23,804 nucleotides of DNA, taken from NCBI GenBank assembly GCA_018827585.1, contig JAHJXP010000213.1:1-23804 (forward strand). Reading direction: 5' to 3'. Positions 14,528-21,772 of the stretch are shown here, piece after piece. The notes beneath the pieces were generated by a model. The model was not told the origin of the DNA, did no database searches, and worked only from the letters and a program-made list of their open reading frames with translations. The number at the start of each line of letters is the position of its first letter. Position 1 is the stretch's first letter. Source of the DNA: Pseudomonadota bacterium (lineage in GTDB: Bacteria; Desulfobacterota; Syntrophia; Syntrophales; UBA5619). The position numbers were made by a program, and so were the translations under genes.

Positions 14528-16060
14528 ATGGCCCTTCCCGTAAACATCCAAGAACTGATCAGCGGCCGGACGGTCGAATGGGAGAGGATCGAATTCAAAG
14601 CCGGCTGGAACCCGGAAGATCTCGGTCATTCGATTTGCGCTTTCGCCAATGATGTCAACAATTGGGGTGGCGGGTATATCATCCTCGGCATCGAGGAGAA
14701 AAAGGGACGGCCTCTCCTGCCGCCTGTCGGTTTGGAGCACGAACAGGCGGACGCGATGCAGAAGAAACTCGTCCCTCTCTGCCACCGGATTACCCCTCCC
14801 TATTTTCCGGTTGCGGCGCCCTTTGAATTTCAAGGGAGGACGATTCTTGTTCTTTGGGTTCCAGGCGGCGAAACGCGTCCATACAAGGCGCCGGTATCAT
14901 TGGCAAGGAATTCCCCATCCGCCTATTATGTCCGCCATTTTTCCTCGACGATCAAAGTGAGGGACGGATCTGCGGAAGAGCGGCAACTCTACCAACTTGC
15001 GGCAAAGGTTCCGTTCGACGACCGGATCAACCACCAGGCCGAACTGGAAGACCTCAACCTGACGCTGATCCGGTCTTTTCTGAAAGAGATCGGCAGTGAA
15101 TTGCATGCGGCGGCGGGGAACATTCCCTTCCGCGAATTGTGCCGTCAGATGCAGATCGCCCGGGGGCCGGACGAGTACCTAAATCCGGTCAATGTGGGAT
15201 TGTTGCTCTTCAACGAGCAGCCCGACCGGTTTTTCCGCGGCGCCCGGATCGAGGTGATCGAATACCAGGACGAGGTGGGAGATCGCTTTACGGAAAAGAT
15301 ATTTACCGGTCCGCTTCATGTTCAGCTCCGGAGCGCCCTGCAGTATCTGAAAAATAACGTCGTCAAGGAGCAGGTGCTGAAAGTTCCGGATCGGCCGGAG
15401 GCCGTCCGCTTTTTCAATTACCCGTCGGTTGCCCTTGAAGAGGCTCTGGCCAATGCCATTTATCACCGGAGTTATGAGCATCAGAGCACGATTGAAGTCA
15501 ACGTGAGAAGCGATTGCATTGAAATTCTTTCGTTTCCGGGTCCGTTTCCGCCCATCGACAACAAGGCGCTCAAAAAATCCCGTGTTGTCTCAAGGGATTA
15601 CCGGAACCGTCGCATCGGCGATTTTCTGAAGGAAATGCACCTGACCGAAGGACGGAGCACCGGCATCCCGAAGATCCGGCAGGCCATGAAGCGAAATGGC
15701 TCTCCGCCGCCGGTTTTCGAAACGGACGAGGACAGAATTTACTTCCTTGCGACCCTAAAAATTCATCCGTTATTTCCAATAAACATGCAGGAAGATGCAC
15801 CTGCCGGTGAGCAAGTTGGTGAGCAAGTTGGTGAGCAAGTAGCGAAAATTCTCGAGTACGCTCAAAGACCCCGCACTAAGCAGGAAATTCTGATTCATCT
15901 TGGATTGTCTCCGGTTTATTTGAACTATCAACGACATATTCTGTCGCTGATTCGTTCTGGATATCTGGAATTAACCATTCCGAACAAGCCGAGGAGCCGG
16001 AATCAGAGATATCTTACGACGGAGTCTGGCAGGGCATTGCTCGGCAAAGTTCCTGAGTAA
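14528..16060 (+). CDS. AlbA_2/Schlafen-type ATP-binding protein, putative transcriptional regulator
   Basis: 510 residues. The N-terminal AlbA_2 (Schlafen/AAA_4) domain covers about residues 15-130, with IEFKAGWN and ICAFANDVNNWGGGYIILGI. A HATPase_c_4-like domain spans about 290-400 (EEALANAIYHRSYEHQ, then a GRSTGIPKIRQAM end), and a winged-helix-like C-terminus follows (RPRTKQEILIHLGLS). Between the last two is GEQV three times (427-438). Proteins of this build are common in anaerobes; some are regulators and some sit in defence islands, but none is well characterised. No partner gene is evident here. Confidence 0.85.
   Translation: MALPVNIQELISGRTVEWERIEFKAGWNPEDLGHSICAFANDVNNWGGGYIILGIEEKKGRPLLPPVGLEHEQADAMQKKLVPLCHRITPPYFPVAAPFEFQGRTILVLWVPGGETRPYKAPVSLARNSPSAYYVRHFSSTIKVRDGSAEERQLYQLAAKVPFDDRINHQAELEDLNLTLIRSFLKEIGSELHAAAGNIPFRELCRQMQIARGPDEYLNPVNVGLLLFNEQPDRFFRGARIEVIEYQDEVGDRFTEKIFTGPLHVQLRSALQYLKNNVVKEQVLKVPDRPEAVRFFNYPSVALEEALANAIYHRSYEHQSTIEVNVRSDCIEILSFPGPFPPIDNKALKKSRVVSRDYRNRRIGDFLKEMHLTEGRSTGIPKIRQAMKRNGSPPPVFETDEDRIYFLATLKIHPLFPINMQEDAPAGEQVGEQVGEQVAKILEYAQRPRTKQEILIHLGLSPVYLNYQRHILSLIRSGYLELTIPNKPRSRNQRYLTTESGRALLGKVPE
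15806..15841 (+). repeat. 12-bp tandem repeat, three copies, inside the AlbA_2 gene
   Basis: GGTGAGCAAGTT occurs twice, then GGTGAGCAAGTA, in frame, coding GEQV three times. The number of units could vary between strains without breaking the frame. Confidence 0.9.
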
Positions 16061-16090
16061 CTAAGAAGTAACTAAGAAGTAACTAAGAAG
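16058..16090 (+). repeat. 11-bp tandem repeat, three copies, at the stop codon
   Basis: TAACTAAGAAG is repeated perfectly three times. The first TAA is the stop of the AlbA_2 gene; because 11 is not a multiple of three, the three units place TAA in all three forward frames. Confidence 0.9.
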
Positions 16091-16261
16091 CGAGAAAACG
16101 GCAGTGTCGGCAAGCGGGAGAATCTCCTTCGGCGTCTGATCGAAGAGCGGTCGGCGGATGAAGATCTGCAGCAGATGATTTATGACGCCCTGTTGCCCCT
16201 CGTATTGGGCGGCCGGAGAGAAGAGAAGAATCGTGTTTTCCACAAGGATGAAACGGAATAA
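16076..16261 (+). pseudogene. Orphan open stretch before selA
   Basis: Sixty-one codons are open from the tandem repeat to a TAA at 16259-16261, 12 bases before selA. The translation, containing ENLLRRLIEERSADEDLQQM and ending in a charged KNRVFHKDETE, looks like genuine helical coding sequence, but the only ATG is in its middle (near 16177) and lacks a ribosome binding site. I do not recognise it. It may be the 3' end of a lost gene. Confidence 0.3.
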
Positions 16262-16273
16262 AAAGGATGGACA

Positions 16274-17698
16274 ATGGATGATCACAGAAAAGAGTTGTTG
16301 AAGAACCTGCCGAAGATCGACGAGATGATGCTCCTGCTCGAGCGAGGTGAGCGGCTCGCCGGGGTCCCGCGGGAGCTGGTGAAGGAGGCGTGCCGGTCGG
16401 TCGTGGAGGAGATCCGCGGCCGGATCCTGGCTGATAAGGGTAAGAATGGGGAACTCTGCCTGCCGATGGAGGAAGAGGCGGCGGACCGTGCGGCCCGGAT
16501 CGTCGAAGGCTTTGGCGCTTATCGCCTCCGCAGGGTAATCAACGCAACGGGGGTGATCCTCCACACGAACCTCGGCCGCGCCCCGCTCTGCCGGGAGGCA
16601 ATCGAGCGGATCATCGAGGTCGCCCGGGGCTACTCCAACCTCGAATACAACCTTGAGAAGGGGGAGAGGGGGCTCCGCTACGACCACGTCCGCGAGTTGC
16701 TCTGCGCCCTGTCCGGGGCGGAGGATGCCCTCGTCGTCAACAACAACGCCGCCGCAGTCCTCCTGGTCCTCAACGCCCTCGCCGAGGGCAGGGAGGCGAT
16801 CGTCTCCCGGGGCGAACTGATCGAGATCGGCGGGGAATTCAGGATCCCCGAGGTGATGATGAAAAGCGGCGCCCGCCTGAAAGAGGTGGGGACGACGAAC
16901 CGGACGCGGCTTGCCGACTATGAACAAGCGATCGGCCCGGAGACGGGGCTGATCCTCAAGGTCCATACGAGCAACTTCCGGATCATGGGTTTCACCGAGG
17001 CGGCGGATCTCTCCTCGCTCGTGAATCTCGGGAAGAAACACGGCCTGCCCGTCATGGATGACCTGGGGAGCGGCTGCTTCATCGAACTGGACAGCTACGG
17101 CCTGGAGCGGGAACCGACCGTCCGCGACACGCTCGCTACGGGGGTGGATGTGGTCACCTTCAGCGGCGACAAACTTTTGGGCGGACCCCAGGCGGGGATC
17201 ATCCTGGGGAAACGGGAGACGCTGGAACGGATCCGGAAAAATCCCCTGAACCGGGCGCTCCGGATCGACAAGCTCACGCTGGCCGCTCTGGAGGCGACGC
17301 TGGTGAAGTATCTCCGGCCGGAGGAAGCCCTCTCCGACATCCGGGTGCTTCGCGCCCTGACGGAGCCCCTCGCCGACGTGAAGAAACGGGCGAAGCGGCT
17401 TGCGGCCATGCTCCGGCGCGCCCTGCCGGAGGGGCTGAACATTTCTATCATAAACGGGACTTCGATGGCCGGCGGGGGATCTCTCCCCACCCGGGAGATC
17501 CCGACGGTCCTGGTCGGCGTCCGTGCGACGACACTGTCCGCGGCCGCCCTGGAGGAGCGCCTCCGGCAGTGGGAAACGCCGATCATTGCCCGGGTTGCCG
17601 ACGAGATGGTCCTTTTTGATCCGCGAACGCTGGATCGGGAGGAGTTCACCGCAATCCGGGATGCCCTCAGGGCGCTCCTGGCGAACGAAATGGGGTGA
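16274..17698 (+). CDS. selA: L-seryl-tRNA(Sec) selenium transferase
   Basis: 474 residues, close to the family's usual 460-470. A PLP enzyme that converts seryl-tRNA(Sec) to selenocysteinyl-tRNA(Sec) using selenophosphate. Clear signatures are RRVINATGVILHTNLGRAPL (87-106), the conserved YSNLEYNLEKGERG (120-133) and TFSGDKLLGGPQAG with the Schiff-base Lys300. It starts at ATG 16274 behind AAGGAT. Its last codons overlap the pseudouridine synthase start (TGATG), so the two are coupled. Its presence implies selenoproteins elsewhere in the genome; selB and selC are not in the window. Confidence 0.96.
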   Translation: MDDHRKELLKNLPKIDEMMLLLERGERLAGVPRELVKEACRSVVEEIRGRILADKGKNGELCLPMEEEAADRAARIVEGFGAYRLRRVINATGVILHTNLGRAPLCREAIERIIEVARGYSNLEYNLEKGERGLRYDHVRELLCALSGAEDALVVNNNAAAVLLVLNALAEGREAIVSRGELIEIGGEFRIPEVMMKSGARLKEVGTTNRTRLADYEQAIGPETGLILKVHTSNFRIMGFTEAADLSSLVNLGKKHGLPVMDDLGSGCFIELDSYGLEREPTVRDTLATGVDVVTFSGDKLLGGPQAGIILGKRETLERIRKNPLNRALRIDKLTLAALEATLVKYLRPEEALSDIRVLRALTEPLADVKKRAKRLAAMLRRALPEGLNISIINGTSMAGGGSLPTREIPTVLVGVRATTLSAAALEERLRQWETPIIARVADEMVLFDPRTLDREEFTAIRDALRALLANEMG

Positions 17699-18693
17699 TG
17701 ATGGGGGAGGTGAAGACAAGCGTTGGCGGGAGGCAGGCCCACTTCACGGTCGCGCCGGAAGAGGAAGGCACCCGTCTCGATCTCTTCCTGACGGGAAAGG
17801 AAACGGGGCTTTCCCGCGCCCGGATCCAGCATGCCGTCTCGGAAGGGCGGGTCACGGTGAACGGCCGCCCCGCCAGGGCCGGCAGAAGGGTAAAAGCCGG
17901 AGACGACGTGGTCATTTGCATCCCGGCCCTGAAATCGTCCGGGGTCCTGCCCGAGGAGATACCCCTGAAGGTCCTCTACGAGGACCCCTTTATCCTGGTG
18001 GTAGACAAACCGGCGGGGATGGTCGTCCATCCCGCGGCGGGCCATCCCGGCGGGACGCTGGTCAATGCCCTGCTCCATCACTGCCGTGACCTCTCGGGGA
18101 TCGGCGGGGTGCTGCGCCCCGGGATTGTCCACCGACTCGACAAGGAGACCTCCGGGCTTTTGGTCGTGGCCAAATCCGATGAGGCCCACCGGGGGCTGGC
18201 CGGTCAGTTCAAGCGCCACGAGGTGGCAAAGACCTACCAAGCCATCGTTTACGGGAACCCGAAGACGGGCGAGGGGAGAATCGAGGCGCCCGTGGGGCGG
18301 CATCCGACGGACCGTAAAAGGATGTCCACGCGAAGCAGCAGGGGGAAGGGGGCGGTGACGATCTGGCGCGTCCGGGAGCGGTTCGGCGTTGCTTCCCTGC
18401 TGGATGTGGATATCGAAACGGGCCGGACCCATCAGATCCGGGTCCACCTGATGGAACTCGGTTATCCGGTCGTGGGGGACAAGGTTTATGGCGGCGCGGG
18501 GAGGATCCGTACTATTGATGATTCCGCAGTCAGGGCCAGGATCAAGGCATTGCAGCGTCAGGCGCTTCACGCCTGGCGGCTCTCCTTTGCCCATCCGGTG
18601 ACGGGGGAGGCGCTGCAATTCACCTCGCCCCTCCCGGAGGATATGGCCGGTCTTTGTTCGTTCCTGAGGGAGAGAGTAAAAGGCGAGGGGTGA
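17698..18693 (+). CDS. rluD: RluA/RluD-family 23S rRNA pseudouridine synthase
   Basis: 331 residues from the ATG at 17698, which forms TGATG with the selA stop; GTG 17695 and ATG 17701 are possible too. An N-terminal S4 RNA-binding domain (about 22-80, RLDLFLTGKETGLSRARI) is followed by the catalytic domain, with HRLDKETSGL at 145-154 and catalytic Asp148, then GRTHQIRVHL. The fold isomerises uridines of large-subunit rRNA, probably in the helix 69 region if it is a true RluD; the exact site cannot be told from sequence alone. pgeF follows after ten bases, matching the frequent rluD-pgeF pairing. Confidence 0.9.
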   Translation: MMGEVKTSVGGRQAHFTVAPEEEGTRLDLFLTGKETGLSRARIQHAVSEGRVTVNGRPARAGRRVKAGDDVVICIPALKSSGVLPEEIPLKVLYEDPFILVVDKPAGMVVHPAAGHPGGTLVNALLHHCRDLSGIGGVLRPGIVHRLDKETSGLLVVAKSDEAHRGLAGQFKRHEVAKTYQAIVYGNPKTGEGRIEAPVGRHPTDRKRMSTRSSRGKGAVTIWRVRERFGVASLLDVDIETGRTHQIRVHLMELGYPVVGDKVYGGAGRIRTIDDSAVRARIKALQRQALHAWRLSFAHPVTGEALQFTSPLPEDMAGLCSFLRERVKGEG

Positions 18694-18703
18694 GGGATCA
18701 ATC

Positions 18704-19507
18704 ATGTTTGGTTTCGTTCAGCGGGGCGCCGTTAAATTTCTCGAGGCCGAGGAAATATCTGCGCTGGGTTTCGTGACCCATGCCTTCTGCACCAGGCAGG
18801 GGGGGGTGAGCGAGGGGCCTTTTGCCGACCTCAACGTGGGCGACCGTGTGGGTGACCGGGAGGAAGATGTCCGTCGGAACCTAACTCTCGTCGGCGAAGC
18901 CTTCTCTATCCAGGAGGGACGGCTGATGCTGATGAGGCAGGTCCACGGCGACTCGATCCGGGTGATCGACGGGGCAATGCCCCTGCCGGGAGAGGTGCCG
19001 GAATGCGACGGCATGATCACCGACAGGCCGGGCGTGGCCCTCGGGGTCAGGACGGCGGACTGCGTGCCGCTCTTTTTCGTGGACCGCATCCGCCGGGTCA
19101 TCGGGGCGGCCCATGCAGGCTGGCGGGGCGCTGCTCTCGGCATGGCGGCGAGGATGGCGGACGCCATGAAGGAGCGGTTTTCCTCCCGCTATGAAGACAT
19201 CCTGGCCGTTATCGGCCCGGCCATCGGTCCCTGCTGCTATGAGGTGGACGCCCCCGTCTTTGCGGCCCTGTCATCCCGGCGGGAGGCGGAACGTTTTCTA
19301 ATCCCCGGTGGGAAAGACAGGTGGATGCTCGATCTGGCCGAGGTCAGCCGCCTCCAGCTCCTGGAGTGCGGGCTGCCCGAGGAAAATATCCTGACGGCCG
19401 GATTCTGCACCGCCTGCCGGCAGGATCTCTTCTTTTCGCACCGCGCCGGCCGCGGCCGCACGGGCAGGCAGCTCAACTTCCTGATGCTGAACGCCGGGGG
19501 GAACTAA
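18704..19507 (+). CDS. pgeF: Peptidoglycan editing factor PgeF (YfiH, multicopper-like laccase-fold protein)
   Basis: 267 residues. Family motifs are QVHG (79-82, His81), TADCVPL (117-123, Cys120), HAGWRG (137-142, His137) and IGPAIGPCCYEV; His81, Cys120 and His137 form the metal site. The E. coli homologue removes misincorporated serine from UDP-MurNAc-peptides, and relatives act on purine nucleosides. The ATG at 18704 has GAGGGAT upstream. It is the last gene of the selA-rluD-pgeF unit, and no clear terminator follows. Confidence 0.92.
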   Translation: MFGFVQRGAVKFLEAEEISALGFVTHAFCTRQGGVSEGPFADLNVGDRVGDREEDVRRNLTLVGEAFSIQEGRLMLMRQVHGDSIRVIDGAMPLPGEVPECDGMITDRPGVALGVRTADCVPLFFVDRIRRVIGAAHAGWRGAALGMAARMADAMKERFSSRYEDILAVIGPAIGPCCYEVDAPVFAALSSRREAERFLIPGGKDRWMLDLAEVSRLQLLECGLPEENILTAGFCTACRQDLFFSHRAGRGRTGRQLNFLMLNAGGN

Positions 19508-19515
19508 AAAACCAC

Positions 19516-19544
19516 TTGACTCCCGGGATAGTTTGGTATAAATT
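19516..19544 (+). promoter_or_regulatory. Promoter for rho
   Basis: TTGACT (19516-19521), 17-bp spacer, TAAATT (19539-19544); a start near 19551 would give a leader of about 230 bases before the rho ATG. Confidence 0.6.
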
Positions 19545-19558
19545 AGATGCCCAAACTA
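19529..19558. promoter_or_regulatory. Inverted repeat around the rho -10 box
   Basis: Perfect 8-base arms TAGTTTGG (19529-19536) and CCAAACTA (19551-19558) flank the -10 box symmetrically, as an operator would. No regulator is known to me for it. Confidence 0.45.
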
Positions 19559-19780
19559 AGAAAGGCGTATGCAACTTCCTTTTTGAATTGATTCCAGAGA
19601 TCAAAATTAGCAACCCGAGAAAGTCTGTGCACTTCTCTTATGAGTCGTTACACCATAAAAATCTGAATTCATCCTTGATGGGTTAAACGAGCTGAATTGC
19701 GGAAGCGGTTTTTACGTGGCGGGGCCGGCGGACCTCCGGCGCTGTAGTCACCCAATTAAAATACATACAGGGAAAAGGAC
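19559..19780 (+). other. Long, partly AT-rich leader of rho
   Basis: No gene is convincing here. The first 130 bases are clearly AT-richer than all flanking genes; a GC-rich stretch with a GCCGG/CCGGC stem (near 19725-19742) lies before the AGGGAAAAGGAC ribosome binding region. In other bacteria rho controls itself through its leader, and this could be such an attenuator, which is inference. Confidence 0.4.
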
Positions 19781-21028
19781 ATGAACATCGAAGATATCAA
19801 AAGACAGCCGATCAGCGAATTGGCAAAGCTGGCCAAGAATCTGGACGTCGCCGGCGCCAGCGGCCTGAGGAGACAGGACCTGATTTTTTCCATCCTGCAG
19901 GCCCAGGTCGAAAACAACGGCGTGATTTCCGGCTCCGGGGTCCTGGAGATACTGCCGGACGGATTCGGGTTCCTCCGGGCGGTGGATTACAACTACCTCC
20001 CCAGCCCCGACGACATCTACATCTCCCCCTCGCAGATACGCCGCTTCAGCCTCAGGACGGGGGATACGGTCTCCGGCGAGGTTCGGCCTCCCAAGGAGGG
20101 AGAAAAGTACTTCGCCCTCCTCAAGGTGGACGAGGTCAACTTCGAATCTCCGGAGGCGGCGCGGGACAAGATCCTGTTCGACAACCTGACCCCCCTCTAC
20201 CCGGAGGAGAAACTGAACCTGGAATTCAATCCGGAAAACCTCTCCACGCGGGTCATGGACCTGTTCACCCCCATCGGCAAGGGACAGCGCGCCCTGATCG
20301 TCTCCCCGCCGCGGGCCGGCAAGACCGTCCTTCTGCAGGACATCGCCCACAGCATCACGGCCAACCACAAGGAAGTCGTCCTGATGGTCCTCCTGATCGA
20401 CGAGCGGCCGGAAGAGGTGACAGACATGCAGCGGAGCGTGGCCGGGGAGGTCATCTCCTCCACCTTCGACGAACCCGCGACGCGCCACGTCCAGGTGGCG
20501 GAAATGGTCATCGAAAAGGCGAAAAGACTGGTCGAGCACAGGAAGGATGTCGTCATCCTCCTGGACAGCATCACCCGCCTGGCCCGCGCCTACAACACGG
20601 TCGTGCCGCCCTCCGGCAAGGTCCTCTCCGGCGGCGTCGATTCCAACGCCCTCCACAAACCGAAAAGGTTTTTCGGGGCGGCGCGGAACATCGAGAACGG
20701 CGGGAGCCTGACGATCATCTCCACCGCCCTGATCGACACCGGGAGCCGAATGGACGATGTGATCTTCGAGGAGTTCAAGGGCACCGGCAACATGGAACTC
20801 CACCTCGACCGGCGGATCGCCGACCGGAGGATTTTCCCGGCCTTCGATCTGATCCGTTCCGGGACCCGGAAGGAAGAGCTCCTGATCCCGAAGAACAATC
20901 TCAACCGGATCTGGATACTCCGGAGACTGCTCCAGGAGATGAATCCCGTCGATGCGATGGAGTTCATCATAGACAAGATCCGCAAGACGGAGACGAATCT
21001 TCTCTTTTTGGATTCCATGAACCAGTAA
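19781..21028 (+). CDS. rho: Transcription termination factor Rho
   Basis: 415 residues, the standard length. The N-terminal helical Rho_N region (1-45) is followed by the cold-shock-like RNA-binding domain with DGFGFLR (60-66), then the RecA-type ATPase with Walker A SPPRAGKT (175-182), the LLIDERPEEVTD segment, Walker B VVILLDS and the Q-/R-loop GGVDSNALHKPKRFFGAAR. Rho is a hexameric RNA helicase that ends transcription. It starts at the ATG after GGGAAAAGGAC. It is followed on the same strand by rpmE, prfA and prmC, a common order in many bacteria. Confidence 0.97.
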   Translation: MNIEDIKRQPISELAKLAKNLDVAGASGLRRQDLIFSILQAQVENNGVISGSGVLEILPDGFGFLRAVDYNYLPSPDDIYISPSQIRRFSLRTGDTVSGEVRPPKEGEKYFALLKVDEVNFESPEAARDKILFDNLTPLYPEEKLNLEFNPENLSTRVMDLFTPIGKGQRALIVSPPRAGKTVLLQDIAHSITANHKEVVLMVLLIDERPEEVTDMQRSVAGEVISSTFDEPATRHVQVAEMVIEKAKRLVEHRKDVVILLDSITRLARAYNTVVPPSGKVLSGGVDSNALHKPKRFFGAARNIENGGSLTIISTALIDTGSRMDDVIFEEFKGTGNMELHLDRRIADRRIFPAFDLIRSGTRKEELLIPKNNLNRIWILRRLLQEMNPVDAMEFIIDKIRKTETNLLFLDSMNQ

Positions 21029-21110
21029 GGGGGAGCTTAGGTAGGGCGCTCGAACGGAGTCATTAAAAAAGCTTGAATTTGCCGCGGGAATTGTTGTAAG
21101 CACCAGATGA

Positions 21111-21135
21111 AATTTTACAAAGCCGTCACGTTTCG
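21111..21135. repeat. Half-copy of the dispersed palindromic repeat upstream of rpmE
   Basis: The stretch with TTTTACAAAGCCGTCACG resembles the half-copy at 7694-7720 (TTTTTGCGAAACCGTCAGG). It is degenerate and one-ended. Confidence 0.3.
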
Positions 21136-21153
21136 ATAAGGAGATCGGTCAGC

Positions 21154-21378
21154 ATGAAGGAAGGCATTCATCCGGAATATAAGGAAACCACTATCACCTG
21201 CGTCTGCGGGAATGTGATTAAGACCAGGGCCACCAAGCAGGATATCAAGGTTGAAATCTGTTCCCAGTGCCACCCGTTCATGACGGGGAAGCAGAAGATC
21301 ATAGACACCGCTGGTCGTGTGGAGAGATTCAAGAGAAAATACGCCGGCAGGGAGAACAAGGCCGAGAAAATCGCATAA
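21154..21378 (+). CDS. rpmE: Ribosomal protein bL31, zinc-binding form
   Basis: 74 residues. It begins MKEGIHPEYKETTITCVCGN and carries four zinc cysteines (16, 18, 36 and 39; the last pair in CSQCHPF), so it is the C+ zinc-ribbon form rather than the zinc-free YkgM type. It belongs to the large ribosomal subunit. AAGGAG lies ten bases upstream of the ATG. A GC-rich hairpin terminator follows at 21458. Confidence 0.97.
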   Translation: MKEGIHPEYKETTITCVCGNVIKTRATKQDIKVEICSQCHPFMTGKQKIIDTAGRVERFKRKYAGRENKAEKIA

Positions 21379-21457
21379 CGCCCACCCTGTTTCCTAACAG
21401 GGGTCGCTGCCGCCGCGGCGCCGGGTTAAAAGACACCTGCCTCTGAAGTTTCGGGAC

Positions 21458-21480
21458 GGCGCCGGGCGCCGGCGCCTTTT
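21458..21480 (+). terminator. Intrinsic terminator after rpmE
   Basis: Perfect eight-pair stem GGCGCCGG/CCGGCGCC with a three-base GCG loop, directly followed by TTTT. It would separate rho-rpmE from prfA-prmC. The T-run is short, so read-through is possible. Apart from it and repeat E2, the gap 21379-21772 shows nothing else. Confidence 0.65.
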
Positions 21481-21626
21481 CCCCGGAAAGCATCTCCCAA
21501 CGAATACCGGAATGCAGACCGGTCATTGCTGCCGGCGGAATCCGGAATGCCAGACAGTTTCACTTCCGGCGCCGGACCGAACGGCGCGCGAGGGGGCCGA
21601 TGGCGGTATTGGACGATTGACGACTT

Positions 21627-21766
21627 CATAAAAAAGTCGCAAATCTCCCTACCCCTTGACGGGGGAGGGCAGGGTGGGGGTGATTAGTGACCGTATCTTT
21701 GCGTATGATTTCCCCCTCCTCTTAGTCCCCTCCCGCCGGGGGAGGGGAAAATTTACTCTATTCGAG
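21627..21766. repeat. Dispersed palindromic repeat, copy E2, abutting prfA
   Basis: The left part (ATAAAAAAGTCGCAAATCTC, then CCTTGACGGGGGAGGGCAGG and GTGGGGGTG) aligns with the reverse complement of E1 at 3140-3195. The right end (GGAGGGGAAAATTTACTCTA) aligns with the other E1 end. E2 carries about 50 extra internal bases, including a perfect CCCCTCCC/GGGAGGGG hairpin (21727-21747). It ends seven bases before the prfA ATG. Confidence 0.65.
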
Positions 21767-21772
21767 AGTGTC

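Noticed and set aside
14528..16060. Defence island centred on the Schlafen/AlbA_2 protein
   Set aside because: No nuclease, methylase, reverse transcriptase or other defence partner adjoins it; the neighbours are a HemW-like gene and selA.
15806..16090. CRISPR-like array
   Set aside because: The repeats are direct 11- and 12-bp tandems without spacers, partly inside a gene, and no cas genes are near.
19547..19591. 14-codon leader peptide (MPKLRKAYATSFLN) before rho
   Set aside because: Its ATG lies before the predicted transcription start and it has no ribosome binding site.
21656..21772. Earlier start for prfA inside repeat E2
   Set aside because: RF1 proteins begin at the MFARLKDIE region; the 39 upstream codons are repeat sequence.
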